The notes under the pieces: model-generated
Databases searched by the model: none
The model's input: the letters and a program-made list of their open reading frames with translations, nothing else
What the model was told of the DNA's origin: nothing
Translations under genes and position numbers: made by a program
From: Paenibacillus sp. 1_12
Lineage (GTDB): Bacteria > Bacillota > Bacilli > Paenibacillales > NBRC-103111
Assembly (NCBI RefSeq): GCF_900114475.1
Contig: NZ_FOTE01000001.1
Coordinates: 313,306 to 377,305, forward strand
Direction: 5' to 3'
Length of the DNA: 64,000 bases
Shown here: piece by piece, positions 28,268-37,291 of the stretch
Layout: each line of letters begins with the position of its first letter
Position numbering within the stretch: the first letter of the stretch is position 1

Positions 28268-28393
28268 TTATCCGCGGGCAATAAAGAGTACATAAACCCC
28301 AATCCAGCTTACCGCGATAAAAGCTCCGAGAAGCAGGACCGACACGAAGGTCCCTTTCAATGATTCATCACTGTGCTTGTGATTCTTATTCAT
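28268..28393 (-). CDS. Cytochrome c oxidase subunit IIa (CbaD-like)
   Basis: 41 residues from ATG 28393, preceded by AAAGGATG; an in-frame upstream start at 28456 would add 21 basic residues with no ribosome binding site. A polar start (NKNHKHSDESLKGTF) leads to one membrane helix VSVLLLGAFIAVSWIGVYVLFIARG. This single-helix subunit is typical of ba3 oxidases and replaces the second helix of subunit II. First gene of the oxidase operon. Confidence 0.85.
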   Translation of the reverse strand: MNKNHKHSDESLKGTFVSVLLLGAFIAVSWIGVYVLFIARG

Positions 28394-28513
28394 ACGGCTT
28401 TCATCCTTTCGATTGTGCTTGTTGTGCTTATTGTAAAAGGTTCCAGTCAGTGTCACCTATGATTTGGATCACATTTGGAGGACCGTAAAGGTGAACGTTG
28501 TATGACGGGGGCT

Positions 28514-28643
28514 GGAGTCAGGTGAATAAGTGTCGCTGCGCGATGAAGTGTTCTTACGATCGCTGTTGTTAACAGATATCATGGATTCTATAACCGCTTC
28601 TCCAGAACACTACGACCGCTTCGCTTAGTATTCACCTGACTCC
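28514..28643. repeat. Long palindromic intergenic element, copy B
   Basis: Perfect 15-bp ends GGAGTCAGGTGAATA (28514-28528) and its complement (28629-28643); inner arms AGTGTTCT (28547-28554) and AGAACACT (28604-28611). It shares CGCTGCGCG, CGATCGCTGTTG (28557-28568) and CGCTTCTCCAG (28595-28605) with copy A, while the arms next to them differ in sequence but remain paired. Confidence 0.8.
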
Positions 28644-28667
28644 TCTGAAAAGAGAAGAGAGCATAGC

Positions 28668-28713
28668 AAAACAAGCTAAGCCTGGGGCGGTGCCCTTTGA
28701 CTTAGCTTGTTTT
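28668..28713. terminator. Terminator of the germinant receptor operon
   Basis: AAAACAAGCTAAG (28668-28680) and its exact complement (28701-28713), 13 bp, ending in TTTT; about 90 bases after the last ger gene. Confidence 0.75.
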
Positions 28714-28803
28714 AGATGCACTAAATAACCGTTTATTTCCAAGAGCTGACGGAAACATGAATAACGTATTCAATGGTTATGCGACGAACAGGCTCCGACC
28801 TGA

Positions 28804-29892
28804 CTATCCCTGCTTCACACGAGAAGAACGGATCCGATCCACCAATAAATACACAATTGGAATCAATTCAGTAACTAAGAGAAAAGTGAATTCTCCGTGT
28901 CTATACAAGGCGTCAAATTCTGGTTTCGACTTGACCATGTATAAAGATACGCCCACCATCATAACCGTCATGGATAATGAGAAAGGCTTGTGGTCCTTTA
29001 ACGAGAAGGTATGCGTTAAGCAGAGCACAGCTAAATATAAAAACAAGCTAATTTTGATAAACAAGCTTGATAACCAGATCGCAATAAGCACAGGATCCAA
29101 ATTTTCAAGTGAGGCCCCAGCCCGGATATAACGTATCAGTTCGAGTTGTGGGTACTGCAGATTAGCTGTTAGGTCAGGGCCAAAAACCAAAATCATTGAA
29201 ATCAGGTTGGTTAGTACAATAATAACCGACGTAACCACCGCCCAAGTTATCGATCTCATTGTCTTGTTTTTATTTGTAAAATACGGAAACAGGAACGGAA
29301 TAAACGCCATTTCTGCATAAAGTGCTGCCATCATAAAGGCACCATTCCAAATACCTTTCATATCAAAATGATTGATCATCGCTATAACCATACGATAATT
29401 GATTTCCTTGTGTACAAAAAAAGGAACAATCAGAACACCAGCTACGCTCAAGACAAAGATCCCCTGTGAACTGCGAAAAATCGTTTCGATACCGGAACGA
29501 ACAGCATAAGCAACGCATAATCCGAACATTGCAGAAACAGCCCATCCCGGAGTGGCGGGCAAATAAACTTCAACCATAAAATCCTGCAATTGCCGCATAA
29601 CAGTTGCTGCCGCAAACAAGAAAGAGCCAATCAATAAGAGGATCAGTGGGTAGTGCAGCCATTTCCCCAAAATATCCTTTCCGTAATTTCCGAGAAATTG
29701 AGTTGGCCTTTTGATTGCCAGCCTATAAGCGAAATAAGTAATCACAATTCCTACGGTGGCGCCTATAAGTAAGGAAACCCAGGCCGAATAACGAGCATTT
29801 TTCACAAGGGTATTCGAGAAGAAACCAAGTGTCGTTGTAAACAAAAAATGGGAGAACAGCATGTAAATCTGTGCCTGGGATACTCGTTCCAA
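28804..29892 (-). CDS. Spore germination protein, GerAB/GerKB-type permease
   Basis: 362 residues, ten hydrophobic segments, of the amino acid permease-like endospore germination family. Opening RVSQAQIYMLFSHFLFTTTLGFF and YGKDILGKWLHYPLILLLIGSF are characteristic. It is the B subunit, which binds the germinant and sits in the spore inner membrane with the A and C subunits encoded upstream. Start is TTG (AGGGAGG upstream). Last gene of the operon. Confidence 0.9.
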   Translation of the reverse strand: MERVSQAQIYMLFSHFLFTTTLGFFSNTLVKNARYSAWVSLLIGATVGIVITYFAYRLAIKRPTQFLGNYGKDILGKWLHYPLILLLIGSFLFAAATVMRQLQDFMVEVYLPATPGWAVSAMFGLCVAYAVRSGIETIFRSSQGIFVLSVAGVLIVPFFVHKEINYRMVIAMINHFDMKGIWNGAFMMAALYAEMAFIPFLFPYFTNKNKTMRSITWAVVTSVIIVLTNLISMILVFGPDLTANLQYPQLELIRYIRAGASLENLDPVLIAIWLSSLFIKISLFLYLAVLCLTHTFSLKDHKPFSLSMTVMMVGVSLYMVKSKPEFDALYRHGEFTFLLVTELIPIVYLLVDRIRSSRVKQG

Positions 29893-29907
29893 TTATGATC
29901 CTCCCTT

Positions 29908-30132
29908 TCATTCCTGCATTCGAATGATTTTTTCTAAGGGTGCAAATACCGTTTGGATGGTGTCCCCGATCGTCCACTGATCCCTGAAAATAAATATGGT
30001 TTCTAAGGCGAGAAATAACAAAGCCGCGGTGCCAAGTACATATCCAATCGTGCGTTGTTTGCGTTTTTTTGTAACCATATAGCGCCACTCGAAGCCAATA
30101 ATAGTGCCAAACAAGATGCCGATGATAATCAA
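29908..30132 (-). CDS. Small membrane protein within germinant receptor operon
   Basis: 74 residues with two hydrophobic helices (about 1-12 and 32-48) separated by a basic loop TKKRKQRT. TTG start overlaps the C-subunit stop (TTGA), with GGAGGTAG 7 bases upstream. Small two-helix proteins of this kind occur in ger operons of other spore formers and some B. subtilis/megaterium D-subunit proteins modulate receptor activity; I infer a similar accessory role but cannot show homology. Confidence 0.7.
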   Translation of the reverse strand: MIIIGILFGTIIGFEWRYMVTKKRKQRTIGYVLGTAALLFLALETIFIFRDQWTIGDTIQTVFAPLEKIIRMQE

Positions 30133-31307
30133 TGTTCTACCTCCGAATTTGAGCCCGATGACTCCATTATAGAATGCTGGAATGTACCCAGACGCAATAT
30201 CTTAACATCCGTTTGTACGTCTAATTTCATTTGGCTGCTATAAATATCACGCCATTGAGGCTTAATGCTTTTCCACTTCACCGGATAATGCCAATCCAAA
30301 TAATTTCCAAATTGAAAAGCATCTGAGCCTACTGCTCTTGACTTGTCAACCGCACTTGTAATTCGCTTTTTGACTGTTTTATTAAGGCTTTGTTCGAGTT
30401 TATCTAATTGTTTTAAGTCCTGTAAGTTAATATTCGAGTTCGATGACAGCACTTCAGCCTCGGCATTACTTTGGATTTGTATTTCGACTTGATCCTCTTT
30501 GATTCGCGGTTTTATTCGGGTATCTGCCCTTTGGACCATAAAGCTTACCGGTTTGCCATCGGTCGGAGAAGGGACCGAAATCTCCGCATTATTCAGTTTT
30601 CCAAGGATCCAGAGTCCCCCCCGCATTTCACTTGTATTTAATGTACTTACCATTTTCCCCTGCTTAAAAATAGCCGCCCCACTGGTTCCCATCCATTGTT
30701 GTTCTTTTTCCTTTTCGCTTGGAATACTTTTCGTTCCAAATCTGAGCATAGGCACAACCATATCTCCCCCGCTATAATTCGCCGCAAGAAAATCTTTGAC
30801 AGTGGTATCTATGATCACGTGTTTTTCGCCATATGCAGCTAAGATGTCAGAAGGGAATCTTTCGAATAAGGCCGCGATAGCTTCGATTTCCCTTGCTTTT
30901 CCGGGTGTTACAAACAAATAGGCGTTAATATGCATCGCGGGTTCACGAGCAAGAAAATCCAGAGTAGGCTCAATTCCCTGTTCCGCCAATTGTCTGCCAA
31001 TCACAATCACACGTGTTTGCCCGAAGCTGATTTTGCGTGACAAATCGGATTGAATTTTTCGATAAGCTTCACTGATATCAATTCCTGTTTCCGTAATGTA
31101 TGTGTACGGTTTACCGGTTTGCTCTCCTGATCCTCCTGCTGACCCTGGAATTAAACGGTTCGGCAATGAAAAGTCGAGCGATAGCTCGATGCCCGATTTG
31201 GCTTTATCCAGAATCATCATTCTCACAAAAGCGCGATCATTTAACTCCACGGATGACCAACAGCCTGTAAGTAAAAGCAGGGACAGTACAACAAATATCG
31301 TTTTCAA
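30129..31307 (-). CDS. Spore germination lipoprotein, Ger(x)C family
   Basis: 392 residues from TTG 31307. The signal peptide ends with lipobox LLTGC (acylated C16), followed by WSSVELNDRAFVRMMILDKA, the GerAC hallmark. Later ISFGQTRVIVIGRQLAEQG and a conserved C-terminal domain. An upstream in-frame ATG (31337) would put the AGGAGGAG ribosome binding site inside the protein, so the TTG, which overlaps the A-subunit stop as TTGA, is preferred. The C subunit sits on the outer face of the spore inner membrane. Confidence 0.9.
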   Translation of the reverse strand: MKTIFVVLSLLLLTGCWSSVELNDRAFVRMMILDKAKSGIELSLDFSLPNRLIPGSAGGSGEQTGKPYTYITETGIDISEAYRKIQSDLSRKISFGQTRVIVIGRQLAEQGIEPTLDFLAREPAMHINAYLFVTPGKAREIEAIAALFERFPSDILAAYGEKHVIIDTTVKDFLAANYSGGDMVVPMLRFGTKSIPSEKEKEQQWMGTSGAAIFKQGKMVSTLNTSEMRGGLWILGKLNNAEISVPSPTDGKPVSFMVQRADTRIKPRIKEDQVEIQIQSNAEAEVLSSNSNINLQDLKQLDKLEQSLNKTVKKRITSAVDKSRAVGSDAFQFGNYLDWHYPVKWKSIKPQWRDIYSSQMKLDVQTDVKILRLGTFQHSIMESSGSNSEVEH

Positions 31308-32908
31308 TCCCCATTCTCCTCCTGTACTTGTGCCCATTTACGAGAATCGGCTTGCTGTCTTTTACGGTTGGCTCCCGATAAGGTTGGGCGTTTATTCATT
31401 AACCACCAAGGCACTCTTAAGAAGGTGTCCTTAAGATCACTGATCACCAAAGGCGCAAAGGGGGACAAATAAGGTGTTCCAAACGAGCGTAAATTGATGA
31501 GATGAAGGTAGATAAGAATCATCCCGCAGGTAATTCCGAATAAACCGAAAATCCCCGCTAAAATCATGATTGGAAAACGCAGCAGCCGAAAGGCCAAACC
31601 CAGATCAAAGTGAGGACTAATAAAGGAGGCAATGCCTGTTAAGGAAACAATAATAACCATCGCTGCCGACACAATCCCTGCTTGAACAGCAGCAGTTCCA
31701 ATAATGAGAGCTCCGATAACAGATACAGCCTGACCGATCGCTTTAGGGATTCTCACTGCTGCTTCCCGCAAGGCTTCGAAAGAAATCTCCATCATAAAGG
31801 CCTCTATGAGAGCCGGAAAGGGTACAACTTCTCTGGATGAGGTTACCGTGATCAGCAGCCTGGCCGGGATCATTTCCGGATGGAACGTGGTTACTGCGAT
31901 ATAAATGGAGGGTAATAATAGAGAAACCATGAGAAAGATATAACGAATCCAGCGAATCCATGTCGCTGCAATATACCTCTGATAATAGTCCTCAGCTGAC
32001 TGTATCAGCATGAACAATGTGGTCGGTGCAAGTAAAATGATTGGCGAGCCATCCACCATAATTGCCACACGTCCCTCTAATAGGGAAGCTGTAACTGTAT
32101 CCGGACGCTCGGAATACTGTAATTGCGGGAAAGGCGAGAATGGCGTATCCTCTATAAAATCCTCCAAATAGCTATCTGCTAAAACACCGTCGATTTCAAT
32201 TTCCGATAGTCGTTTATTTACTTCATCTATTAGCTCTTGCTTGCAAATTCCGTGAACATAAGCGATTACGACCTTGGTTTGTGTCCTGGTTCCGATCACC
32301 ATCATTTCCGTTTTGAAATCTGGTGTTTTCAGCCTTCTTCGGATCAGGGTCAGATTCACTTCCAAGTCTTCGATAAAAGCTTCTCGCGGTCCCCGTAGAA
32401 CAGCTTCATTAGGAGCTTCTACAATCGATCTTGTCTGGTAAGAAGTGAAGGGGAATTCGATCATTCTCTGTTCACTCTCAACAAGCAGCAGGGCATGTCC
32501 TTTGAGAACAGCCGTTATTCCCTCCTGCAAGGTTGATAGCTCTGTAAGATCGGTAACAGACAGCTGCTTTAGATTGAAGATTTGATTGCGGAATTGGTTC
32601 GCGTCTTGAGCTTGAAGGGATAAGATACGAGCCAGAACTTCTTCTTGAATCGTTTTCTGGTCAATCATGCCTCTCAAATAGATCAAAGCACATGCTTGGT
32701 CGGGGCCCGCTACAAAGGTGTGATAAACCACATCGGAACAGTTGGTTAACTGCTGACGAATCCAGTTCAGCCGATTCTTCAGCTGTCCCGCGTTTATTAT
32801 GGCAATGTCGGAGTCGGTCGTTCCTTGTTTCTTGGGTATGGCCTCATGGTTCTGTTGCTTTAAACCCTTTCTAATTTGCTTTTTCATAAGCCAGTGAAAT
32901 AACGACAT
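31304..32908 (-). CDS. Spore germination protein, GerAA/GerKA type
   Basis: 534 residues. Soluble N-terminal part (1-275) with CSDVVYHTFVAG and IDGVLADSYLEDFIEDTPFSPFPQLQYSERPD, then the membrane part with EGRVAIMVDGSPIILLAPTTLFMLIQSAEDYYQR and PFPALIEAFMMEISFEALREAAVRIPK, all diagnostic for GerA subunits. ATG with AGAGGAT upstream. First gene of A-C-small-B operon. GerA-type A subunits form oligomeric channels that release ions upon germination. A sigma-G promoter is expected upstream, but I could not identify one. Confidence 0.93.
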   Translation of the reverse strand: MSLFHWLMKKQIRKGLKQQNHEAIPKKQGTTDSDIAIINAGQLKNRLNWIRQQLTNCSDVVYHTFVAGPDQACALIYLRGMIDQKTIQEEVLARILSLQAQDANQFRNQIFNLKQLSVTDLTELSTLQEGITAVLKGHALLLVESEQRMIEFPFTSYQTRSIVEAPNEAVLRGPREAFIEDLEVNLTLIRRRLKTPDFKTEMMVIGTRTQTKVVIAYVHGICKQELIDEVNKRLSEIEIDGVLADSYLEDFIEDTPFSPFPQLQYSERPDTVTASLLEGRVAIMVDGSPIILLAPTTLFMLIQSAEDYYQRYIAATWIRWIRYIFLMVSLLLPSIYIAVTTFHPEMIPARLLITVTSSREVVPFPALIEAFMMEISFEALREAAVRIPKAIGQAVSVIGALIIGTAAVQAGIVSAAMVIIVSLTGIASFISPHFDLGLAFRLLRFPIMILAGIFGLFGITCGMILIYLHLINLRSFGTPYLSPFAPLVISDLKDTFLRVPWWLMNKRPTLSGANRKRQQADSRKWAQVQEENGD

Positions 32909-33215
32909 GATGTGTATATCCTCTCGTCATAGCTGTAATTGCGATATATTTGCGTATGTGATCTTAATCTCCAAAGCTGGCTTCAATTTAAAATAAATGA
33001 GTAGAGCGGCCACAATAACACTTTCCAATCTTGTAAAAATAAAACAGCTCACATATTATTAAGTATCTCCACGAAGTGACCTGCTTAGTACAAGAATGAC
33101 AGGTATAGTAATAGTCAACAAAAAAGCTGTGAACGACGCAGGATTACCCGCTTCATTCACAGCTTGTTATAAAGTTTATCGATAATAGCCAATTTTGCTT
33201 CATAGATTTTAGTTT
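32909..33215. other. Intergenic region upstream of the ger operon
   Basis: 307 bases. It contains the leader of the ger operon on the right-hand minus strand and the tenA terminator at 33119-33165. No gene seen, and no clear forespore sigma-G promoter could be recognised. Confidence 0.6.
33119..33165 (-). terminator. Terminator of the ykoEDC-tenA operon
   Basis: On the minus strand AAGCTGTGAA (33165-33156) pairs with TTCACAGCTT (33133-33124) and a run of T follows; about 50 bases after the tenA stop. Confidence 0.85.
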
Positions 33216-33887
33216 TTAAGCGCCATAAGTAGGCCATACTTCTTGCGTGTAAGCCATCTCCCAGAACTTATATTCATAATGGCTGCTAATGACAAAATGC
33301 TGCTTCATTCGCTCACGGTCTGCATCTGTGACCTGCACAGCAATTTTGTCCAATCGGTCAATTTGCTCTTGTACCAGTTCACCGAAGGCCTCACCTCCGT
33401 AGGTGCTGATCCACTGACTGTAGATCGGCTCTTCGGGCCTGTATGCCTGCAGACGCTCGCCAATTTCATGATATAACCAATAGCATGGCAGTATCGCCGC
33501 TATAATATCGCCTAAATGTCCGGAATAAGCGGCACGCAGCATATGTGATGTATAGGCATAAGCCGTTGGTGATGGCTCGAAGGCTGCTCTTTCCTCATAG
33601 GAAATACCTAACTGTTTGGCAAAGTCCTCATGCAGTGACAATTCCGCATTATACGTACTCTGCACATGCGCAGCCATTCGATTGGAGTCATACAAATCGT
33701 CGGCCTTGGCCGCTCCAAGCGCCTGAACCCGAGCGAATTGAGATAAATAATAAGCATCGTTCAATAAGTAATGACGAAAGCAGGACAATGGCAGTGTACC
33801 CTTGGCGATTCCTTGTACAAAAGGATGCTCAAAGCTGGCCTGCCAGCTTACATCAACAGCTTGACGCAATTGATCACTGAACTTCAT
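33216..33887 (-). CDS. tenA: Aminopyrimidine aminohydrolase TenA (thiaminase II)
   Basis: 223 residues, all-helical heme-oxygenase-like fold. With the start at ATG 33887 (GGGAGG 7 bases upstream) the catalytic residues fall at the same numbers as in B. subtilis TenA: D44 in LLNDAYYLS, C135 in AILPCYWLYHEIG and E205 in SSHYEYKFW. An upstream start at 33938 would add 17 residues and spoil this. TenA hydrolyses formylaminopyrimidine-derived thiamine breakdown products to HMP. It is the last gene of a TPP-riboswitch operon with an ECF transporter, so salvage of the imported thiamine precursor is the clear role. Confidence 0.93.
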   Translation of the reverse strand: MKFSDQLRQAVDVSWQASFEHPFVQGIAKGTLPLSCFRHYLLNDAYYLSQFARVQALGAAKADDLYDSNRMAAHVQSTYNAELSLHEDFAKQLGISYEERAAFEPSPTAYAYTSHMLRAAYSGHLGDIIAAILPCYWLYHEIGERLQAYRPEEPIYSQWISTYGGEAFGELVQEQIDRLDKIAVQVTDADRERMKQHFVISSHYEYKFWEMAYTQEVWPTYGA

Positions 33888-33934
33888 GGTTGGTACCTCC
33901 CTATGTTGTTTCTTCTCATCCACCAAAATATAAG

Positions 33935-34744
33935 TCATCCGTTCACTTGATATCTAACATCACCAATCTGAAAATAAGGCGCATGCTGTCCGGCATACAA
34001 AGCAGCGCCCAGCATCACAGCCAAATACAGGATCAAGCCTAAATCCGCAACGGAAAAGCCGATACGATAATAATAAGTACGCTGACGTCCAGTCGAGAAA
34101 CGCTTCGCTTCCATAGCTACAGCAATCCGCTGTGCGCGGCGAATGCTCTGTGCCAGCAGTGGGATGGCATACACCTTCAGCGTATCGTATACACCGCGAA
34201 AGCCGATACGCCGCTTTACGCCGCGAACCTTCATCGCCATCTGCAGAGTTTGAAACTCGCCAATCATCATAGGCAGGAGCCGCAGTGCTGCCATAAAGCT
34301 ATAAGCATATTTGGCCGGCAGCCTGCCCTGCTGCATTAATGAATAAAATAAAGCAACCGGGCGGGTCGTCAGCGCAAACAATAAGCCACTCAACGCCATG
34401 TTGACGGTTTTCAAACCAATATGCGCACCACGAAAAAAGCTTTCCTCAGTCACACGTGCAAGTCCCCATTGCAGCCAAACCGCGTCTCCTTTACCGAACA
34501 TCATCATCGACATCGATGAGGAGACAAATAACAGACCAAATGGCACTAATAACAGCAAAAGCCTGCGCAGCGGGTGACCTGAGCAGCAGAGCAGCAATAA
34601 TAGCTGAGCCGCTGTAACATTAACCAGTACATTAATATTGTCGGTAAGCAGCACGACAAAAAACATGACGATCGACAACAGCAGCTTCAAGCCGGGATTG
34701 ACACGGTGCAGCCAGGTCTCCTTGAAATCCAACGTATGATGCAC
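33935..34744 (-). CDS. ykoC: ECF transporter transmembrane (T) component YkoC
   Basis: 269 residues, five or six membrane helices and the long cytoplasmic coupling region (LQMAMKVRGVKRRIGFRG and AQRIAVAMEAKRFSTG) that contacts the ATPase domains. It belongs to the CbiQ/EcfT family and, with YkoD and YkoE, makes the thiamine-precursor transporter. It starts 24 bases after the ykoD stop and ends 47 bases before the tenA start. Confidence 0.88.
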   Translation of the reverse strand: MHHTLDFKETWLHRVNPGLKLLLSIVMFFVVLLTDNINVLVNVTAAQLLLLLCCSGHPLRRLLLLLVPFGLLFVSSSMSMMMFGKGDAVWLQWGLARVTEESFFRGAHIGLKTVNMALSGLLFALTTRPVALFYSLMQQGRLPAKYAYSFMAALRLLPMMIGEFQTLQMAMKVRGVKRRIGFRGVYDTLKVYAIPLLAQSIRRAQRIAVAMEAKRFSTGRQRTYYYRIGFSVADLGLILYLAVMLGAALYAGQHAPYFQIGDVRYQVNG

Positions 34745-34768
34745 AATATTCCACTTCCTTATCAGCCT

Positions 34769-36289
34769 TCACTTGGACGCAGCTATCGTTGTGAGCATTT
34801 GCGTATTATTGTTGATATAGTCTGCAGGGCTAAGATCAGCTGTAAGCTTCCCATGCTCCACGACCCACACCCGGGTCGCAAAATAACGGACAATATCCAA
34901 ATCGTGTGTGACCATAACAATCGTCGTTCCCTTTTGCCGCCATGCCTCCAGCATTTCCAATATGGCGAAGGTATTGGCAGCATCCTGCCCGAAAGTTGGC
35001 TCATCCAACAGCAGCAGCTTCTGATCCTTGACCATTGCAGTGGCAACACTTAGCCGACGTTTTTGTCCAAGCGAAAGCTGGTACGGATGTAGATCCCTCT
35101 GACTAAATAGATCGAACTCAGCTAGCAATGCCTCCGCTCTGCGAGTATAGTCAGACTTCCCATCAAGCTTAAAGCCAAATGCCGCCTCATCGAGTACCGA
35201 GTTGGTCACAAATTGCATTTCAGGATTTTGGAATACATAAGCTGCTGTCTCTGCCACATCTTTAAAGCCTCGTACCTGCTGTCCTTGCAGCCTGTAGCTG
35301 CCGCTAGTCGGGATTAACTGCATCATAGCCTGCAGCAGCGTGCTTTTACCGGCGCCATTATGACCGACAACGGCAACCCATTCCTGAGTTGTCAGGCTTA
35401 GGTCAGCGACTGTGATCTTGGTTTCCCGACGTCCTTGATATCCACTGAAGCTATGCAGCATTACCGACTCTGCATCAACCATCGAAGCCGATGTATTCTT
35501 GCTGTGTTGTTCATGGCCCCGTCTTCTTCCTGCTATCTCCATATAGGCAGGGTCTGCCGTGTAATGCTGCCATACTCCTGGATACCATATGCCATACTCC
35601 TGAAGCTCTGCACTATAATCGGCAAAAACCCGTTTTGGAGCTCCATCCGCCAATATCTCGCCATACTTATTAAACAAGACGACACGATCAACAAAATCGA
35701 TAATCTCATCAATTTTATGCTCGACAATAATGATCGTCTTGTCCTGCCCGACTGCTTTGATCGTATCCCATACTTCTCGGGTTCCTTCCGGATCGAGCAG
35801 TGAGGTCGGCTCATCCAGGAACAGCACCTCCGGCTTTAAAGCGAGCACAGAAGCAATGGCCAGCCGCTGCTTCATTCCTTGCGACATGGAGCCAATCGCT
35901 ACATGATTTTCATCAAAATTCAGTCCGACCTCCCGGAGTCCACTCTGGATAAGCTGCGGCATTTCTGCTCGCGGAACCCCCAGATTCTCCAGTACAAAAG
36001 CCATCTCTTCATCCACAAATGGCATACAAAACTGCGTATCCGGATCTTGGAACACGTAACCCCAGGAGGGTGGAATCTGTATAGCATCACATTTCATCGG
36101 AATCTCAATCGCCTGCGGAATTAACCCTGTGAGTACCTGCAGCAGAGTAGACTTCCCACAGCCGCTTGGTCCCAGCAGCAGCACCTTCTGCCCTTTAACC
36201 ATTTCAATAAATAAATCCTCGAACTGCAGGGTAGGGCTTCCTGCGAACTTCAAACGCAGGCCATGGACCGAGGCACATACGTCCATCAT
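34769..36289 (-). CDS. ykoD: ECF transporter duplicated ATPase YkoD
   Basis: 506 residues, two fused ABC ATPase domains. First: Walker A GPSGCGKSTLLQ, signature SMSQGMKQR, Walker B VLFLDEPTSLLD. Second: Walker A GHNGAGKSTLLQ, signature LSLGQKRRLS, Walker B LLLLDEPTFGQD. The first signature is degenerate (MSQG for LSGG). It overlaps ykoE by 4 bases (ATGA). It powers import of hydroxymethylpyrimidine or related thiamine precursor. Confidence 0.92.
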   Translation of the reverse strand: MMDVCASVHGLRLKFAGSPTLQFEDLFIEMVKGQKVLLLGPSGCGKSTLLQVLTGLIPQAIEIPMKCDAIQIPPSWGYVFQDPDTQFCMPFVDEEMAFVLENLGVPRAEMPQLIQSGLREVGLNFDENHVAIGSMSQGMKQRLAIASVLALKPEVLFLDEPTSLLDPEGTREVWDTIKAVGQDKTIIIVEHKIDEIIDFVDRVVLFNKYGEILADGAPKRVFADYSAELQEYGIWYPGVWQHYTADPAYMEIAGRRRGHEQHSKNTSASMVDAESVMLHSFSGYQGRRETKITVADLSLTTQEWVAVVGHNGAGKSTLLQAMMQLIPTSGSYRLQGQQVRGFKDVAETAAYVFQNPEMQFVTNSVLDEAAFGFKLDGKSDYTRRAEALLAEFDLFSQRDLHPYQLSLGQKRRLSVATAMVKDQKLLLLDEPTFGQDAANTFAILEMLEAWRQKGTTIVMVTHDLDIVRYFATRVWVVEHGKLTADLSPADYINNNTQMLTTIAASK

Positions 36290-36873
36290 GGCTTACGTTC
36301 CAATGCATCGAAGTCAGCCCGACTTGCAGGACGGACTAATTGAGTAACGCCCGTTGCCTCCAGCGCTTTAACAAGACCATACGAGCACAGTCCTGTAAAG
36401 AAGATCGACCCGATAATTCGGAAACCAAAATACAAGATCAAATTCCAGGACTCAAGATCAAGCAGATACCCTTTGAAGGCATCAAACACAAGTGATGCAA
36501 CGGCCGAAGCCACACCAGCCAAGCAAGCGGCCATGATTGTGAAACGGCGATAACCCAACAACAGAAATATTAATTCAGCTCCGAGTCCTTGGGCGATCCC
36601 ATAGGTTAACGCTTCAACCCCGTACTGGGAGCCTGCGATCAGCTCGCCGGAAGCTGCAGCAATTTCAGCAAGCAGCGCTACGCCTGGCTTACGAATGATC
36701 AGAAAAGCTACAACAGCCGCCATAAACCATACTCCGTACATCAACTGATCCAGCTGCAAGCCTGCCAGTTTCACCACATTGGAGACATCCCCCCACAGGC
36801 GATAAATAATTGCAAAAACAACAGAGATAACGACTGTGACCAAAATATCGGTCAGTTTTAAACCTTTGGACAT
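36286..36873 (-). CDS. ykoE: ECF transporter substrate-binding S component YkoE
   Basis: 195 residues, six membrane helices, with the family start GLKLTDILVTVVISVVFAIIYRLWG and EIAAASGELIAGSQYG. YkoE is the thiamine/HMP-binding S component. It is the first gene of ykoE-ykoD-ykoC-tenA and lies downstream of a TPP riboswitch. ATG with AAGGAGTG upstream. Confidence 0.9.
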   Translation of the reverse strand: MSKGLKLTDILVTVVISVVFAIIYRLWGDVSNVVKLAGLQLDQLMYGVWFMAAVVAFLIIRKPGVALLAEIAAASGELIAGSQYGVEALTYGIAQGLGAELIFLLLGYRRFTIMAACLAGVASAVASLVFDAFKGYLLDLESWNLILYFGFRIIGSIFFTGLCSYGLVKALEATGVTQLVRPASRADFDALERKP

Positions 36874-36926
36874 ATAAAACCCACTCCTTCGATTACGGGG
36901 GCTGTTTGAACCGATAAGTGAGTGCC

Positions 36927-36957
36927 AAAAAGACCACTCCCTTATCGGAAGTGGTCT
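36927..36957 (-). terminator. Riboswitch-controlled terminator
   Basis: On the minus strand AGACCACT (36957-36950) pairs with AGTGGTCT (36938-36931), followed by five T. It lies between the TPP aptamer and ykoE; the arm shares AAGTGG with the aptamer's 3' end, which would allow an alternative antiterminator. Confidence 0.88.
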
Positions 36958-36994
36958 GCATGTATGAATCCGTTACACGCTTCGAGTGCTCTCC

Positions 36995-37080
36995 ACTTCC
37001 CTACGCTGGTTTCACCCAGATCAGGTTCAGAGGGTTTAGAATCTATCGATTCAGTCTCAGCCCAAATGGCTCCCCTAGTG
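36995..37080 (-). promoter_or_regulatory. TPP riboswitch aptamer (THI element)
   Basis: Read on the minus strand it contains, in order, CTAGGGGAGCC, GGGCTGAGA, ACCCTCTGAACCTGATCTGG and ACCAGCGTAGGGAAG, the conserved thi-box core. The aptamer binds thiamine pyrophosphate and favours the terminator at 36927-36957, shutting off the ykoEDC-tenA operon when TPP is abundant. Confidence 0.97.
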
Positions 37081-37089
37081 ACAACATTC

Positions 37090-37117
37090 ATATTATCAGG
37101 TTTGTTCAAAATGTCAA
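37090..37117 (-). promoter_or_regulatory. Sigma-A promoter of the thiamine operon
   Basis: Consensus TTGACA (37117-37112), 16-base spacer, TAATAT (37095-37090) on the minus strand. Transcription would start about 7 bases downstream, immediately before the aptamer. Confidence 0.88.
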
Positions 37118-37212
37118 CGATCAAATAAGAAAAGCTCCCGATCGAACCCCCTTCGAAAAAGAAGCATCCGTGTCTAAGCAGCAGCTTTTCTTGCGAGATC
37201 AGATTATCTATA

Positions 37213-37242
37213 CAAAAAAAACAAGCCCAGAATCAGGCTTGT
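37213..37242 (-). terminator. Terminator of the secreted tandem-domain gene
   Basis: ACAAGCC and GGCTTGT (37221-37227 and 37236-37242) with eight T on the minus strand. Confidence 0.85.
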
Positions 37243-37291
37243 CCGTAATTTCGTTAAATTGAAAATAATTTACAATCATGGCTCTTATCGC

